Part shown: one piece after another, positions 46,694 to 53,885 of the stretch
How the letters are laid out: every line of letters begins with the position of its first letter
Numbering within the stretch: the first letter of the stretch is position 1
Assembly: GCF_009617875.1 (NCBI RefSeq)
Contig: NZ_BLAV01000001.1
Coordinates: 4,836,001-4,900,000, forward strand
Direction: 5' to 3'
DNA from: Prolixibacter sp. NT017
GTDB lineage: Bacteria > Bacteroidota > Bacteroidia > Bacteroidales > Prolixibacteraceae
Length of the DNA: 64,000 bases
The notes under the pieces: model-generated
What the model was told of the DNA's origin: nothing
The model's input: only the letters and a program-made list of their open reading frames with translations
The model's database searches: none
Position numbers and translations under genes: made by a program

Positions 46694-46726
46694 CTAAATT
46701 TATTTTTATTTACCGGTTTCTACAAA
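46694..46726 (-). promoter_or_regulatory. Promoter of oxidoreductase copy 1
   Basis: Read on the - strand, TTTG (46726-46723) is followed by 20 nt and then TAAATTTAG (46702-46694), close to the Bacteroidota -33/-7 layout. The gene starts 36 bp downstream at 46658. Copy 2 has the same arrangement. Confidence 0.55.
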
Positions 46727-46748
46727 AATTTTAAATTGTATTTCATAC

Positions 46749-46783
46749 AAAAAAAGAGGTTGCCTCTTTTCAGAAACAACCTC
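46749..46783 (-). terminator. Terminator after oxidoreductase copy 2
   Basis: On the - strand, GAGGTTG pairs with CAACCTC across a 14-nt loop and is followed by a run of seven or more T. It lies 25 bp past the stop codon of the 46808-48301 gene, so the two paralogues are separate transcription units. Confidence 0.72.
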
Positions 46784-46807
46784 ATCCTCGAAATAAATTT
46801 ATACGAA

Positions 46808-48301
46808 TCAAATCTGTTGCCAGCCTTCACGGTAGTGGTGACGAATCCACTCTTCCGCTGCTTTCTTGGCATTCATGGTATCGTACTTGGTATCAAATTT
46901 CGGGTCGCCATCAACTACTTCGAATTTGTCGGAGGTTACCACGCGAATCTGGTCATTATCGCCAATGTTGGTAAACTTCATGTTTTCACCATCCCACTCG
47001 AGACGACGTTTCAGATCCTGTAGACGAACAGCCAACACACCCATTACCACCATCTCGTTCAGCGGTCCTGAATAGTTGAAGTTGGACGAGGCTTCCAGAC
47101 GGTTGCTCTTGTCTTCCTTACAAGCGCGAATCCAATCTTGCTCGTGGCCACCTTCCATTGCTTTCGGGATACGACGCAATGTTTTTTCAGGTTGTTTGAA
47201 GGTTTCCATCTTCTTGGTAGGAAGCAATTGCGGATTACGTGCATACGTACCGCACATAATTTTTCCTTTCGAACCAACGAAGATGACACCGCCACCCCAG
47301 TCGCCCATCATTTCTCCGTCTTCCAGCTCTTCAGGACGTTCGGGTAACAGACCGCCGTCGTACCAGGTAACTTTCACAGCCGGCATGGCTACTTTGGGTA
47401 AGTTATCCCTTTCAGGGAACCAGTAAGTTACCTTTTGTGCTTCAGGTGCCGATTCGGTATTGATTTGGGTTGAGCTACCTTCAACAGCAGTTGGATACTT
47501 TAGTTTCAATGCTTTGAAAACCGGGTCGAGAATGTGGCAGGCCATGTCGCCTAACGCTCCGGTTCCAAAGTCCCACCAGCCACGCCAGTTCCACGGTGTG
47601 TAGATGGGGTTGTACGGACGGTAAGCTGCCGGGCCGAGGAACAGATCCCAATCGAGGGTTCTGGGTACGCGAACTTTTTCAGTAGGACGCTCGAGACCTT
47701 GAGGCCAGATTGGACGGTTGGTCCAGGCATGTACTTCCTTGATGTCGCCGATAGTTCCGGCCCAAATCCATTCACAAATTTCACGGATTCCTTCGCCTGA
47801 GTTACCCTGGTTTCCCATTTGGGTGGCTACGCCCATTTCGTTAGCCGTATTGGTCAGCAGGCGCGATTCGTAAACCGAGTGGGTTAACGGCTTCTGAACG
47901 TACACATGTTTACCTAGTTTCATGGCTTCGTAAGCAGCCAGGGCATGCACGTGGTCAGGAGTAGCGACCATCACGGCGTCAATATCCTTCTGCTTGTCGA
48001 GCAATTCGCGGAAATCTTTGTAACGGACCGCGTTTGGATAATCGTTGAATGTTTTACCGGCGTATTTCCAGTCAACATCGGCCAATGCAACGATATTCTC
48101 CGTATTCATGTTTTTCAGGTTGGTACGGCCCATTCCGCCCACACCGATTCCGGCAATGTTCAGCTTATCGCTGGGCGCTTTGTGCCCCAAACCGGCTATG
48201 GTGTTACTGGGAAGAATTGTAAATCCTGCAGCGGCTGCTGCGGACGTGCCGAGAAAAGCACGTCGGGAAACGTTGCTTTGGTTCTTTTTAGCTTTTGTCA
48301 T
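46808..48301 (-). CDS. Gfo/Idh/MocA-family oxidoreductase, Tat-exported, copy 2
   Basis: Also 497 aa and similar to copy 1 over its whole length: twin-arginine signal SRRAFLGTSAAAAAG, NIAGIGVGGMGRTNLKNM, HVYVQKPLTHSVYESRLLT, MGNQGNSGEG and WNWRGWWDFGTGALGDMACH. The middle and C-terminal parts differ more (for example around residues 300-370), which suggests different substrates or partners. It has its own promoter and terminator, so the pair arose by tandem duplication but is not co-transcribed. Confidence 0.9.
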   Translation of the reverse strand: MTKAKKNQSNVSRRAFLGTSAAAAAGFTILPSNTIAGLGHKAPSDKLNIAGIGVGGMGRTNLKNMNTENIVALADVDWKYAGKTFNDYPNAVRYKDFRELLDKQKDIDAVMVATPDHVHALAAYEAMKLGKHVYVQKPLTHSVYESRLLTNTANEMGVATQMGNQGNSGEGIREICEWIWAGTIGDIKEVHAWTNRPIWPQGLERPTEKVRVPRTLDWDLFLGPAAYRPYNPIYTPWNWRGWWDFGTGALGDMACHILDPVFKALKLKYPTAVEGSSTQINTESAPEAQKVTYWFPERDNLPKVAMPAVKVTWYDGGLLPERPEELEDGEMMGDWGGGVIFVGSKGKIMCGTYARNPQLLPTKKMETFKQPEKTLRRIPKAMEGGHEQDWIRACKEDKSNRLEASSNFNYSGPLNEMVVMGVLAVRLQDLKRRLEWDGENMKFTNIGDNDQIRVVTSDKFEVVDGDPKFDTKYDTMNAKKAAEEWIRHHYREGWQQI

Positions 48302-48337
48302 TTTAATTAGTTTTAGTATGAAGTCGGATATTGGTCT

Positions 48338-48370
48338 CTAAATATAATTTTTAATTCATGGATTTTCAAA
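48338..48370 (-). promoter_or_regulatory. Promoter of oxidoreductase copy 2
   Basis: On the - strand, TTTG (48370-48367), a 20-nt spacer, then TATATTTAG (48346-48338), 36 bp before the start codon at 48301. The boxes, spacer length and distance to the gene equal those of copy 1. Confidence 0.6.
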
Positions 48371-48517
48371 ATTGAAGTCCTCTTTCGATCCCCAGATCAG
48401 CTGACTTGGCCATGATTTACCGGTATTGGTGGTGTGTTTGGCTGACTTTAGCGCGGCTTTGTGGATTGGCTTATTGTTGTTTAGACAGCTTCTAAATTTT
48501 TTACCGGTTACCGGAAA

Positions 48518-48543
48518 AGAAAAAGGCATCCATAATGGATGCC
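48518..48543 (-). terminator. Terminator after TonB-receptor-like gene
   Basis: GGCATCCA (48525-48532) and TGGATGCC (48536-48543) form an 8-bp stem with a TAA loop. On the - strand it is followed by TTTTTCTTTTCC. It lies 26 bp beyond the stop codon. Confidence 0.78.
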
Positions 48544-48568
48544 CCCTATTGGTTAGTTTGATTTACAA

Positions 48569-51040
48569 TTAGTATTCTGAGCCTATGTCGTCTCCGCCGC
48601 CTTCCTGGTTGTTGCCATTTCTCGACTTCGACCGGTAATTATTGATAATGTAGCTTAGAGTTAACTGAAATACCCTTGGTTCTCTCTTGAATTCAAAATC
48701 GGTTTTGAAACCATCGCCATACGATGTTCCGCTTCGCTTCATCGTGCCGAAAATATCACGGACCTGCAAGGTTGCAGATAGTTTCTTATTGAACAGCTCC
48801 TGCTTCAGTGATGCATTGGCGAATGCCATTCCATTGTACTCACCCTGCGCTGATACTGAAGGACCGCGATAGATGGACATCAACTGAAAACGGGTAGTCG
48901 GAGTGAATTTGACATCAGCTGTTAAGCGGGAGTTAAAGTTGGTGCTGTTTCGGTCGACACTTTCTCCGTTTACGCTTCCCTCCAGGCGATAGTAGAAAAC
49001 GGTTCCGCTGGCGATAATCCGAAGCCAGGGATAAAGATCGAGGTTCGCCATCAATTCACTACCCAGCGAATGGTCGCGGTTCATATTGGCACGCGTGTGG
49101 TAGATAATTCCATCACTGTGTAACTCCTGAATACGGGTAATCAGGTTATTGGTACGGCGATAATATCCTTCCAGCGAGATGAATGACTTCTTGATACGTT
49201 TCAGTACCGATAATTCGTATGAATCAGTGTATTCAGGTTCCAACGCCGGATTTCCTACCCGGATGTTGTACGGGTCCATGTAGGACGGGAAGGGTTCTAA
49301 ATCCCAGCCTCTTGGGCGACTGATGCGTCGGCTGTAACTGGATTGCAGTTCGATATCCCTTCCAAATTTTTGAGACAGATGGACAGACGGAAACCAATCA
49401 ACCCGGTCAATGATATACGGATCGGACGAGGCCGTGTGATCCATTTCGCGCTTGGTATATTCCGCCCTTAATCCAGTTTGCCACGAGAAGGATTTGGTCG
49501 AGTGTGACCAGATTGCATAAAGCGCGTGGATATCGCGGCTAAAATCGAAGGCACTACTGAAATTCGGATTATTGACCCAGCTATCACTGGTGTAGTCAAA
49601 ATTCTCGAAAAGGTAATCTTCCGATTCCCGGTTGATGCGTCCCTGATATCCGGCTTCGAATTTATTTTCGTCGTTTACCGGAAGGGTATAATCGGCTTTA
49701 AGCCGGTATTCATTGTCATTCGATGCTTCTACCGTCCGTATTTTGTCCGGATTCTGGTCAATGGGATTACCATTGGCATCGGTGGGGTACCGGGTTTGGT
49801 ATTCATTATCGGGTCCCTTACGACCACTGGCGTAAAATGTTGCTATTAGTTTGTGTCCTTCTTTGTTAAAGTCGTGACTGTAAGTGAAATCAGAATTCCA
49901 GTAGTTTCCGTTTCGGGCTGATGTATTGTCTTCGTAAATATAATTGTCTGTGTTAAAATTGTCGTAGGTGTGTTGAGTCGAAAGGCTGTTGCTCTGGAAA
50001 GTATAATCACCTACGCGTCCGCTGACGCTGAGCGTAGTATTGTCAGAAATGCGGTAATCGACTCCGCCTCGAATACCTTTCCCTTTCCAGGTGCGATCCA
50101 TGTTACCAACCGAGTTGATTACAGTTGTCGTATCGGCATTATATAGTTCCTGATGTACATTTCTTTCGCCCTTAAAAACCATGTTTTGAAAATCTCCTCC
50201 AAGCAGAAAGGTCCATTTGTCGTTTCGATAGTTCAGGGTCATGTCTCCACGGGTTTTGTTTGTGTTACTTGCGCTGAGGTTGGCAACACCACTGAATGCC
50301 CCCTTAATGTGTTTCTTCATCACCACGTTGATGATTCCTGCGACGCCCTCAGGGTCATATTTGGCCGAAGGATTGGTGATAACTTCTATCCTTTCGATAT
50401 CGCTGGCCGGAATCTGCTTCAATGCGTCGCTACCATCCAGTACGCTGGGTTTACCATCGATGAGCACGGTGAAATCCGAGCTACCGCGAACCGACACATT
50501 TCCTTCGATGTCAACATCTACCGACGGGGTGTTGGCGAGCGCATCTACGGCCGAACCTCCGGCGGCACTAATTTCCTGACTAACGTTCACCACGCGCCGG
50601 TCGAGTTTAAATTCCACCCGGGCTTTATCGGCCACCACGTCCACACCCTTCAGCTCTTTTGAAGCCGGTTTCAGTTCCAGTGTACCAATATCGGCGACTG
50701 AACCGGAACGATTGATACTAATTCCCGGAAGGGTATGTTTTTCGTAACCTATGAAGTTGGCCTGAAGATAGTAGTTCCCCGGAGGAACGTTTTTTATCTG
50801 GAACGACCCATCGGCTTGTGTCATAATTCCTCCAACAATCGATGAATCCTGTTGTGAATAGATAGCCACATTGGCATATTCCATAGGGGTTTTGGTGCCG
50901 GCTTCCACTATTTTTCCCTTTACGATTCCCGGGAATGTTGCAGGAGGATTTCCTGCGGCACCAGGCGCAGGAGCCGGTTGGGCATATAACTGGAATATGA
51001 GTCCTGTAATGACTAAGCTAATGAGTAATATCTTTTTCAT
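48569..51040 (-). CDS. TonB-dependent-receptor-like outer-membrane protein
   Basis: An 823-aa protein from the ATG at 51040 (signal MKKILLISLVITGLIFQLYAQ). An earlier Met at 51076 would precede the signal peptide with charged residues and is unlikely. Order: a CarboxypepD_reg domain (about 40-125, KGKIVEAGTKTPMEYANVAI), a plug domain (about 130-225, with DVDIEGNVSVRGSSDFTVLIDG) and a beta-barrel of the OMP_b-brl_3 type to the C-terminus. No SusD partner is adjacent, so it is not a classic polysaccharide-utilisation pair. Its ligand is unknown; this subgroup is often under metal or stress control. Confidence 0.87.
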   Translation of the reverse strand: MKKILLISLVITGLIFQLYAQPAPAPGAAGNPPATFPGIVKGKIVEAGTKTPMEYANVAIYSQQDSSIVGGIMTQADGSFQIKNVPPGNYYLQANFIGYEKHTLPGISINRSGSVADIGTLELKPASKELKGVDVVADKARVEFKLDRRVVNVSQEISAAGGSAVDALANTPSVDVDIEGNVSVRGSSDFTVLIDGKPSVLDGSDALKQIPASDIERIEVITNPSAKYDPEGVAGIINVVMKKHIKGAFSGVANLSASNTNKTRGDMTLNYRNDKWTFLLGGDFQNMVFKGERNVHQELYNADTTTVINSVGNMDRTWKGKGIRGGVDYRISDNTTLSVSGRVGDYTFQSNSLSTQHTYDNFNTDNYIYEDNTSARNGNYWNSDFTYSHDFNKEGHKLIATFYASGRKGPDNEYQTRYPTDANGNPIDQNPDKIRTVEASNDNEYRLKADYTLPVNDENKFEAGYQGRINRESEDYLFENFDYTSDSWVNNPNFSSAFDFSRDIHALYAIWSHSTKSFSWQTGLRAEYTKREMDHTASSDPYIIDRVDWFPSVHLSQKFGRDIELQSSYSRRISRPRGWDLEPFPSYMDPYNIRVGNPALEPEYTDSYELSVLKRIKKSFISLEGYYRRTNNLITRIQELHSDGIIYHTRANMNRDHSLGSELMANLDLYPWLRIIASGTVFYYRLEGSVNGESVDRNSTNFNSRLTADVKFTPTTRFQLMSIYRGPSVSAQGEYNGMAFANASLKQELFNKKLSATLQVRDIFGTMKRSGTSYGDGFKTDFEFKREPRVFQLTLSYIINNYRSKSRNGNNQEGGGDDIGSEY

Positions 51041-51223
51041 AGAGAGAATTTCCTGTCGTTTTGTTTCACGATTCATTGGATGGGAAAAGCCGGGATTGGT
51101 TTAATCAGAAAATTAAAAAATACAACAAAAGGGGATAAGTGTATCCGAAATGCCTGATTGTATTATTGTTCAGGAAACAGAAATGCTTAAAATGGTTGGA
51201 TGAGTAGAAATCGTGGGGTGAAT

Positions 51224-51418
51224 TTATTCGCGGGAACGATGCTCACGATGGATCAGATAGCGTCCATGATCGGAGAAAAAGAGAGCTACAAAGAGGAGGG
51301 TGGCAATCATGGCTTTACTGAGGTGTATTCTTTCCAGGCAAACAGATAAAAATAAAAGTGCGGCAATCAAAGCGAGCAGCAACAGAAAATATCCGGCTAT
51401 GTAGAGAAAGAGACGCAT
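51224..51418 (-). CDS. Small membrane protein of unknown function
   Basis: A 64-aa ORF with two hydrophobic segments (about 4-27 and 35-48) and a basic, His/Arg-rich tail (DHGRYLIHREHRSRE). It starts with ATG 54 bp after the end of the YdeI-family gene on the same strand. No family is recognised. The clear membrane-protein composition supports its being real, but there is no other evidence. Confidence 0.45.
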   Translation of the reverse strand: MRLFLYIAGYFLLLLALIAALLFLSVCLERIHLSKAMIATLLFVALFFSDHGRYLIHREHRSRE

Positions 51419-51472
51419 CGGGGTTATTTTTATTTGTTTTACACAATTTACGAAAATTGCATAACAGAAGAT

Positions 51473-52030
51473 TCATTTCATTCCCAGCTTTTTACCTTTT
51501 GTTAATAAATTGAGGGCTTCTGTTGATCGTTTCTGCCTTGTTGCGCTTTGTTTGCCCGAACCGATCCACCGGACGAAAAGATCTTTCTGCTTCTCAGTCA
51601 GGTTCTCAAAATGTTTTCGGGCTTTGGGACTTCGCGATAGCGCTTCCCGGAATTCCAGGCACATTTCCGTTTTGGATTCCTCCTCCGGCATATCGCCTTT
51701 CATCACTTTTTCAGGAATAACATCCAAACCGGCCGGCTGAATTCTTGTTGTGCTTTTGAGTAACTGAATTCGCTTGATATTGGACGCCGACCATTGACTG
51801 TCCGGTTTCCGGGGTGTGAATTTCCGGGCATACCGGTCTTCATTCAACCGTTTAATCAGACTGTCAATCCAGCCCCAGCACAGTGCTTCCTGAACCGAAT
51901 CTTCGTATGCAACAGAGCACTGACCTGTATGTTTTTTGTGGTAAACCAGCCATACTTCCGTCTCTTTCGCATGGTTTTCCTTTAGCCATTGCCTCCATTC
52001 TTCCAGTGTTGCCGGAGAAGTTGTTTTCAT
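51473..52030 (-). CDS. YdeI/OmpD-associated family protein
   Basis: A 185-aa cytoplasmic protein with the family blocks WLKENHAKETEVWLVYHKKH, ALCWGWIDS, DRYARKFTPRKPDSQWS and, near the end, RSPKARKHFENLTEKQKDLF with KRSTEALNLLTKGKKLG. Relatives have been linked to bacteriocin or antimicrobial-peptide resistance (YdeI) but the biochemical activity is not established. Confidence 0.88.
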   Translation of the reverse strand: MKTTSPATLEEWRQWLKENHAKETEVWLVYHKKHTGQCSVAYEDSVQEALCWGWIDSLIKRLNEDRYARKFTPRKPDSQWSASNIKRIQLLKSTTRIQPAGLDVIPEKVMKGDMPEEESKTEMCLEFREALSRSPKARKHFENLTEKQKDLFVRWIGSGKQSATRQKRSTEALNLLTKGKKLGMK

Positions 52031-52060
52031 TATTTCCCGTTTGAGAAATAAAGTTAGGAC

Positions 52061-52087
52061 AAAAAAATCCCCGCCGGAAAGCGGGGA
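52061..52087 (-). terminator. Terminator after AmpG-like gene
   Basis: TCCCCGC (52068-52074) and GCGGGGA (52081-52087) form a 7-bp GC stem. On the - strand it is followed by TTTTTTTG. It lies 8 bp beyond the stop codon of the MFS gene and ends the glycan gene run. Confidence 0.8.
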
Positions 52088-52094
52088 AGTGTTT

Positions 52095-53882
52095 TTATGC
52101 TTTTGCTTTGGTTCCGAACTTCGGGTCGATTTTTAGCAGCGAAATGAGAATGAACCCCGGAATGGTACAGAGCATGACCCAAACGAAGAAATGCTGGTAC
52201 CCGACGGTCTCCTGAATCCAGCCGCTGACCATGCCCGGAAGCATCATGCCCAGGGCCATAAAACCAGTACACAACGCGTAGTGAGCGGTTTTGTGTTCGC
52301 CGTCCGAAATGTAGATCATGTACAACATGTAGGCGGTAAATCCGAAGCCGTAGCCGAATTGCTCGATGCCAACCGATGTTACAATGGGCAGCATGGTGTC
52401 CGGTTGCACATAGGCGAGGTACACATACACCAGGTTGGGGAGGTTCATCGCTACGGCCATCCACCAGATGGTTTTCTTCAGGCCCCATTTGGCTGCCACA
52501 AAACCACCCAGAATTCCGCCGACGGTCAGGGCAATCATCCCAATGGTTCCGTAAATCAAACCGATGTCCCCGGTGGTTAACGCCAAACCTCCTTCGGCGC
52601 GCCCGTCGAGCATGAACGGTGAGGCTAATTTCACCAGCTGCGATTCACCTAACCGGAAGAGCAGCAAAAAGGCAAGTCCGGCCCAAATGTTTTTCTTGCG
52701 GAAGAAAGAGGCAAATGTTTCGAACACTTCGTGCATCACGCGGGACAATGATGTCTTTTCGTGTTTGTCGGTATCTTCGGCCGGGCGGGGTAGTATGAAC
52801 CGGTGCCACAGGAAGAATAGGATGAACAATCCGCCGAGTACCATAAAGGTCAGACTCCAGGCCAGCGGAATATTACCGGCTCGTCCCGAGAAGGTAGCTT
52901 CCGCTTTTTTCGTCAGTTTCGGATCAACCTGCACGATGGCAAACGCTGGTTCGTTCCAGTTCTTGTCCGTGAAAACAAAACGGGTTCCTTCCTTCAGGTG
53001 AAAGCTTTTGTTGCCTGAGTTCATGCCAAAATTCAAGACAACTTCCTTTCCGTCTTTCGGTGGCTGGCTCAGTTTGTAAGCAACCAGGGCAAACCCGGAT
53101 GTTGTGCCGTTTGAACCATCGGGGGTTCCTTTGAGCGAAGTTTCTTCAGAATAGAATCCATGGCTGATGTTCCATTCTTTCACTGCCGTGAAAACGCTGT
53201 CGGCTTTTTCCCGGGAAACCGGAACCGTGCCGATTTGAATGTCTTTTTGGGAAGGAACTAAAACGTAATCGCTGCTTTTCGTTTCCGGAAAACTGATATT
53301 ACTGGGTTGGAATTGTATCGTTGTCTCTTTTCCGGGTACGGAATGAAAGGCGATATCCGTTTCCGGAAGACCGGTGGCAGTTTCGAGGTAACCGGCCAGG
53401 ATGACCAGCAATCCCTGTCCGGTGAGCATGGCAAAGCGGTAAAAGGTATTGCGGATGCCCACGAAATAGGTTTGCTCGTACTGATTGAGACCCATCATGT
53501 AAAAGCCGTCGGCGGCAATGTCATGTGTGGCCGAACTGAACGCGACGAGCCACAAAAACGCCAGCGAGTAGCGGAAAAAGTTGGGCATCGGAATCGTCAA
53601 GGCTACACCGGCCAAGCCGGCACCGACCAGCAACTGCATGATGACAATCCACCAGCGCTTGGTGCGCAACACGTCGACCACCGGGCTCCACAGCGGCTTG
53701 ATGACCCACGGCAAATAAAGCCAACTGGTATATAAAGCGATGTCGGTATTGGAGATTCCCAGCCGTTTGTACATGATGACCGAAACCGTCATTACGATAA
53801 CATAGGGAAGCCCTTCTGCGAAATAAAGTGTGGGAATCCACGCCCACGGATTTCTTTTGGTTGGTGTTGCGTTTTGTCGCAT
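52095..53882 (-). CDS. AmpG-like MFS transporter with large internal insertion
   Basis: A 595-aa inner-membrane transporter whose N-terminus (NPWAWIPTLYFAEGLPYVIVMTVSVIMYKRLG, TSWLYLPWVIKPLWSPVVD, ATHDIAADGFYM) matches the AmpG/SLC33 group. AmpG imports GlcNAc-anhydroMurNAc muropeptides in proteobacteria. The protein is about 100 residues longer than E. coli AmpG because of a hydrophilic, beta-rich insertion of about 150 residues (about 185-335) between membrane helices, predicted to face the periplasm. It starts 3 bp after the GH9-CE4 gene, so it probably imports that enzyme's product. Confidence 0.86.
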   Translation of the reverse strand: MRQNATPTKRNPWAWIPTLYFAEGLPYVIVMTVSVIMYKRLGISNTDIALYTSWLYLPWVIKPLWSPVVDVLRTKRWWIVIMQLLVGAGLAGVALTIPMPNFFRYSLAFLWLVAFSSATHDIAADGFYMMGLNQYEQTYFVGIRNTFYRFAMLTGQGLLVILAGYLETATGLPETDIAFHSVPGKETTIQFQPSNISFPETKSSDYVLVPSQKDIQIGTVPVSREKADSVFTAVKEWNISHGFYSEETSLKGTPDGSNGTTSGFALVAYKLSQPPKDGKEVVLNFGMNSGNKSFHLKEGTRFVFTDKNWNEPAFAIVQVDPKLTKKAEATFSGRAGNIPLAWSLTFMVLGGLFILFFLWHRFILPRPAEDTDKHEKTSLSRVMHEVFETFASFFRKKNIWAGLAFLLLFRLGESQLVKLASPFMLDGRAEGGLALTTGDIGLIYGTIGMIALTVGGILGGFVAAKWGLKKTIWWMAVAMNLPNLVYVYLAYVQPDTMLPIVTSVGIEQFGYGFGFTAYMLYMIYISDGEHKTAHYALCTGFMALGMMLPGMVSGWIQETVGYQHFFVWVMLCTIPGFILISLLKIDPKFGTKAKA

Positions 53883-53885
53883 GCG

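Noticed and set aside
48371..48517. Possible gene or RNA between the oxidoreductase promoter and the TonB-receptor terminator
   Set aside because: No ORF with features, no strong hairpin beyond a short ACCGGT-type palindrome; I see nothing there.
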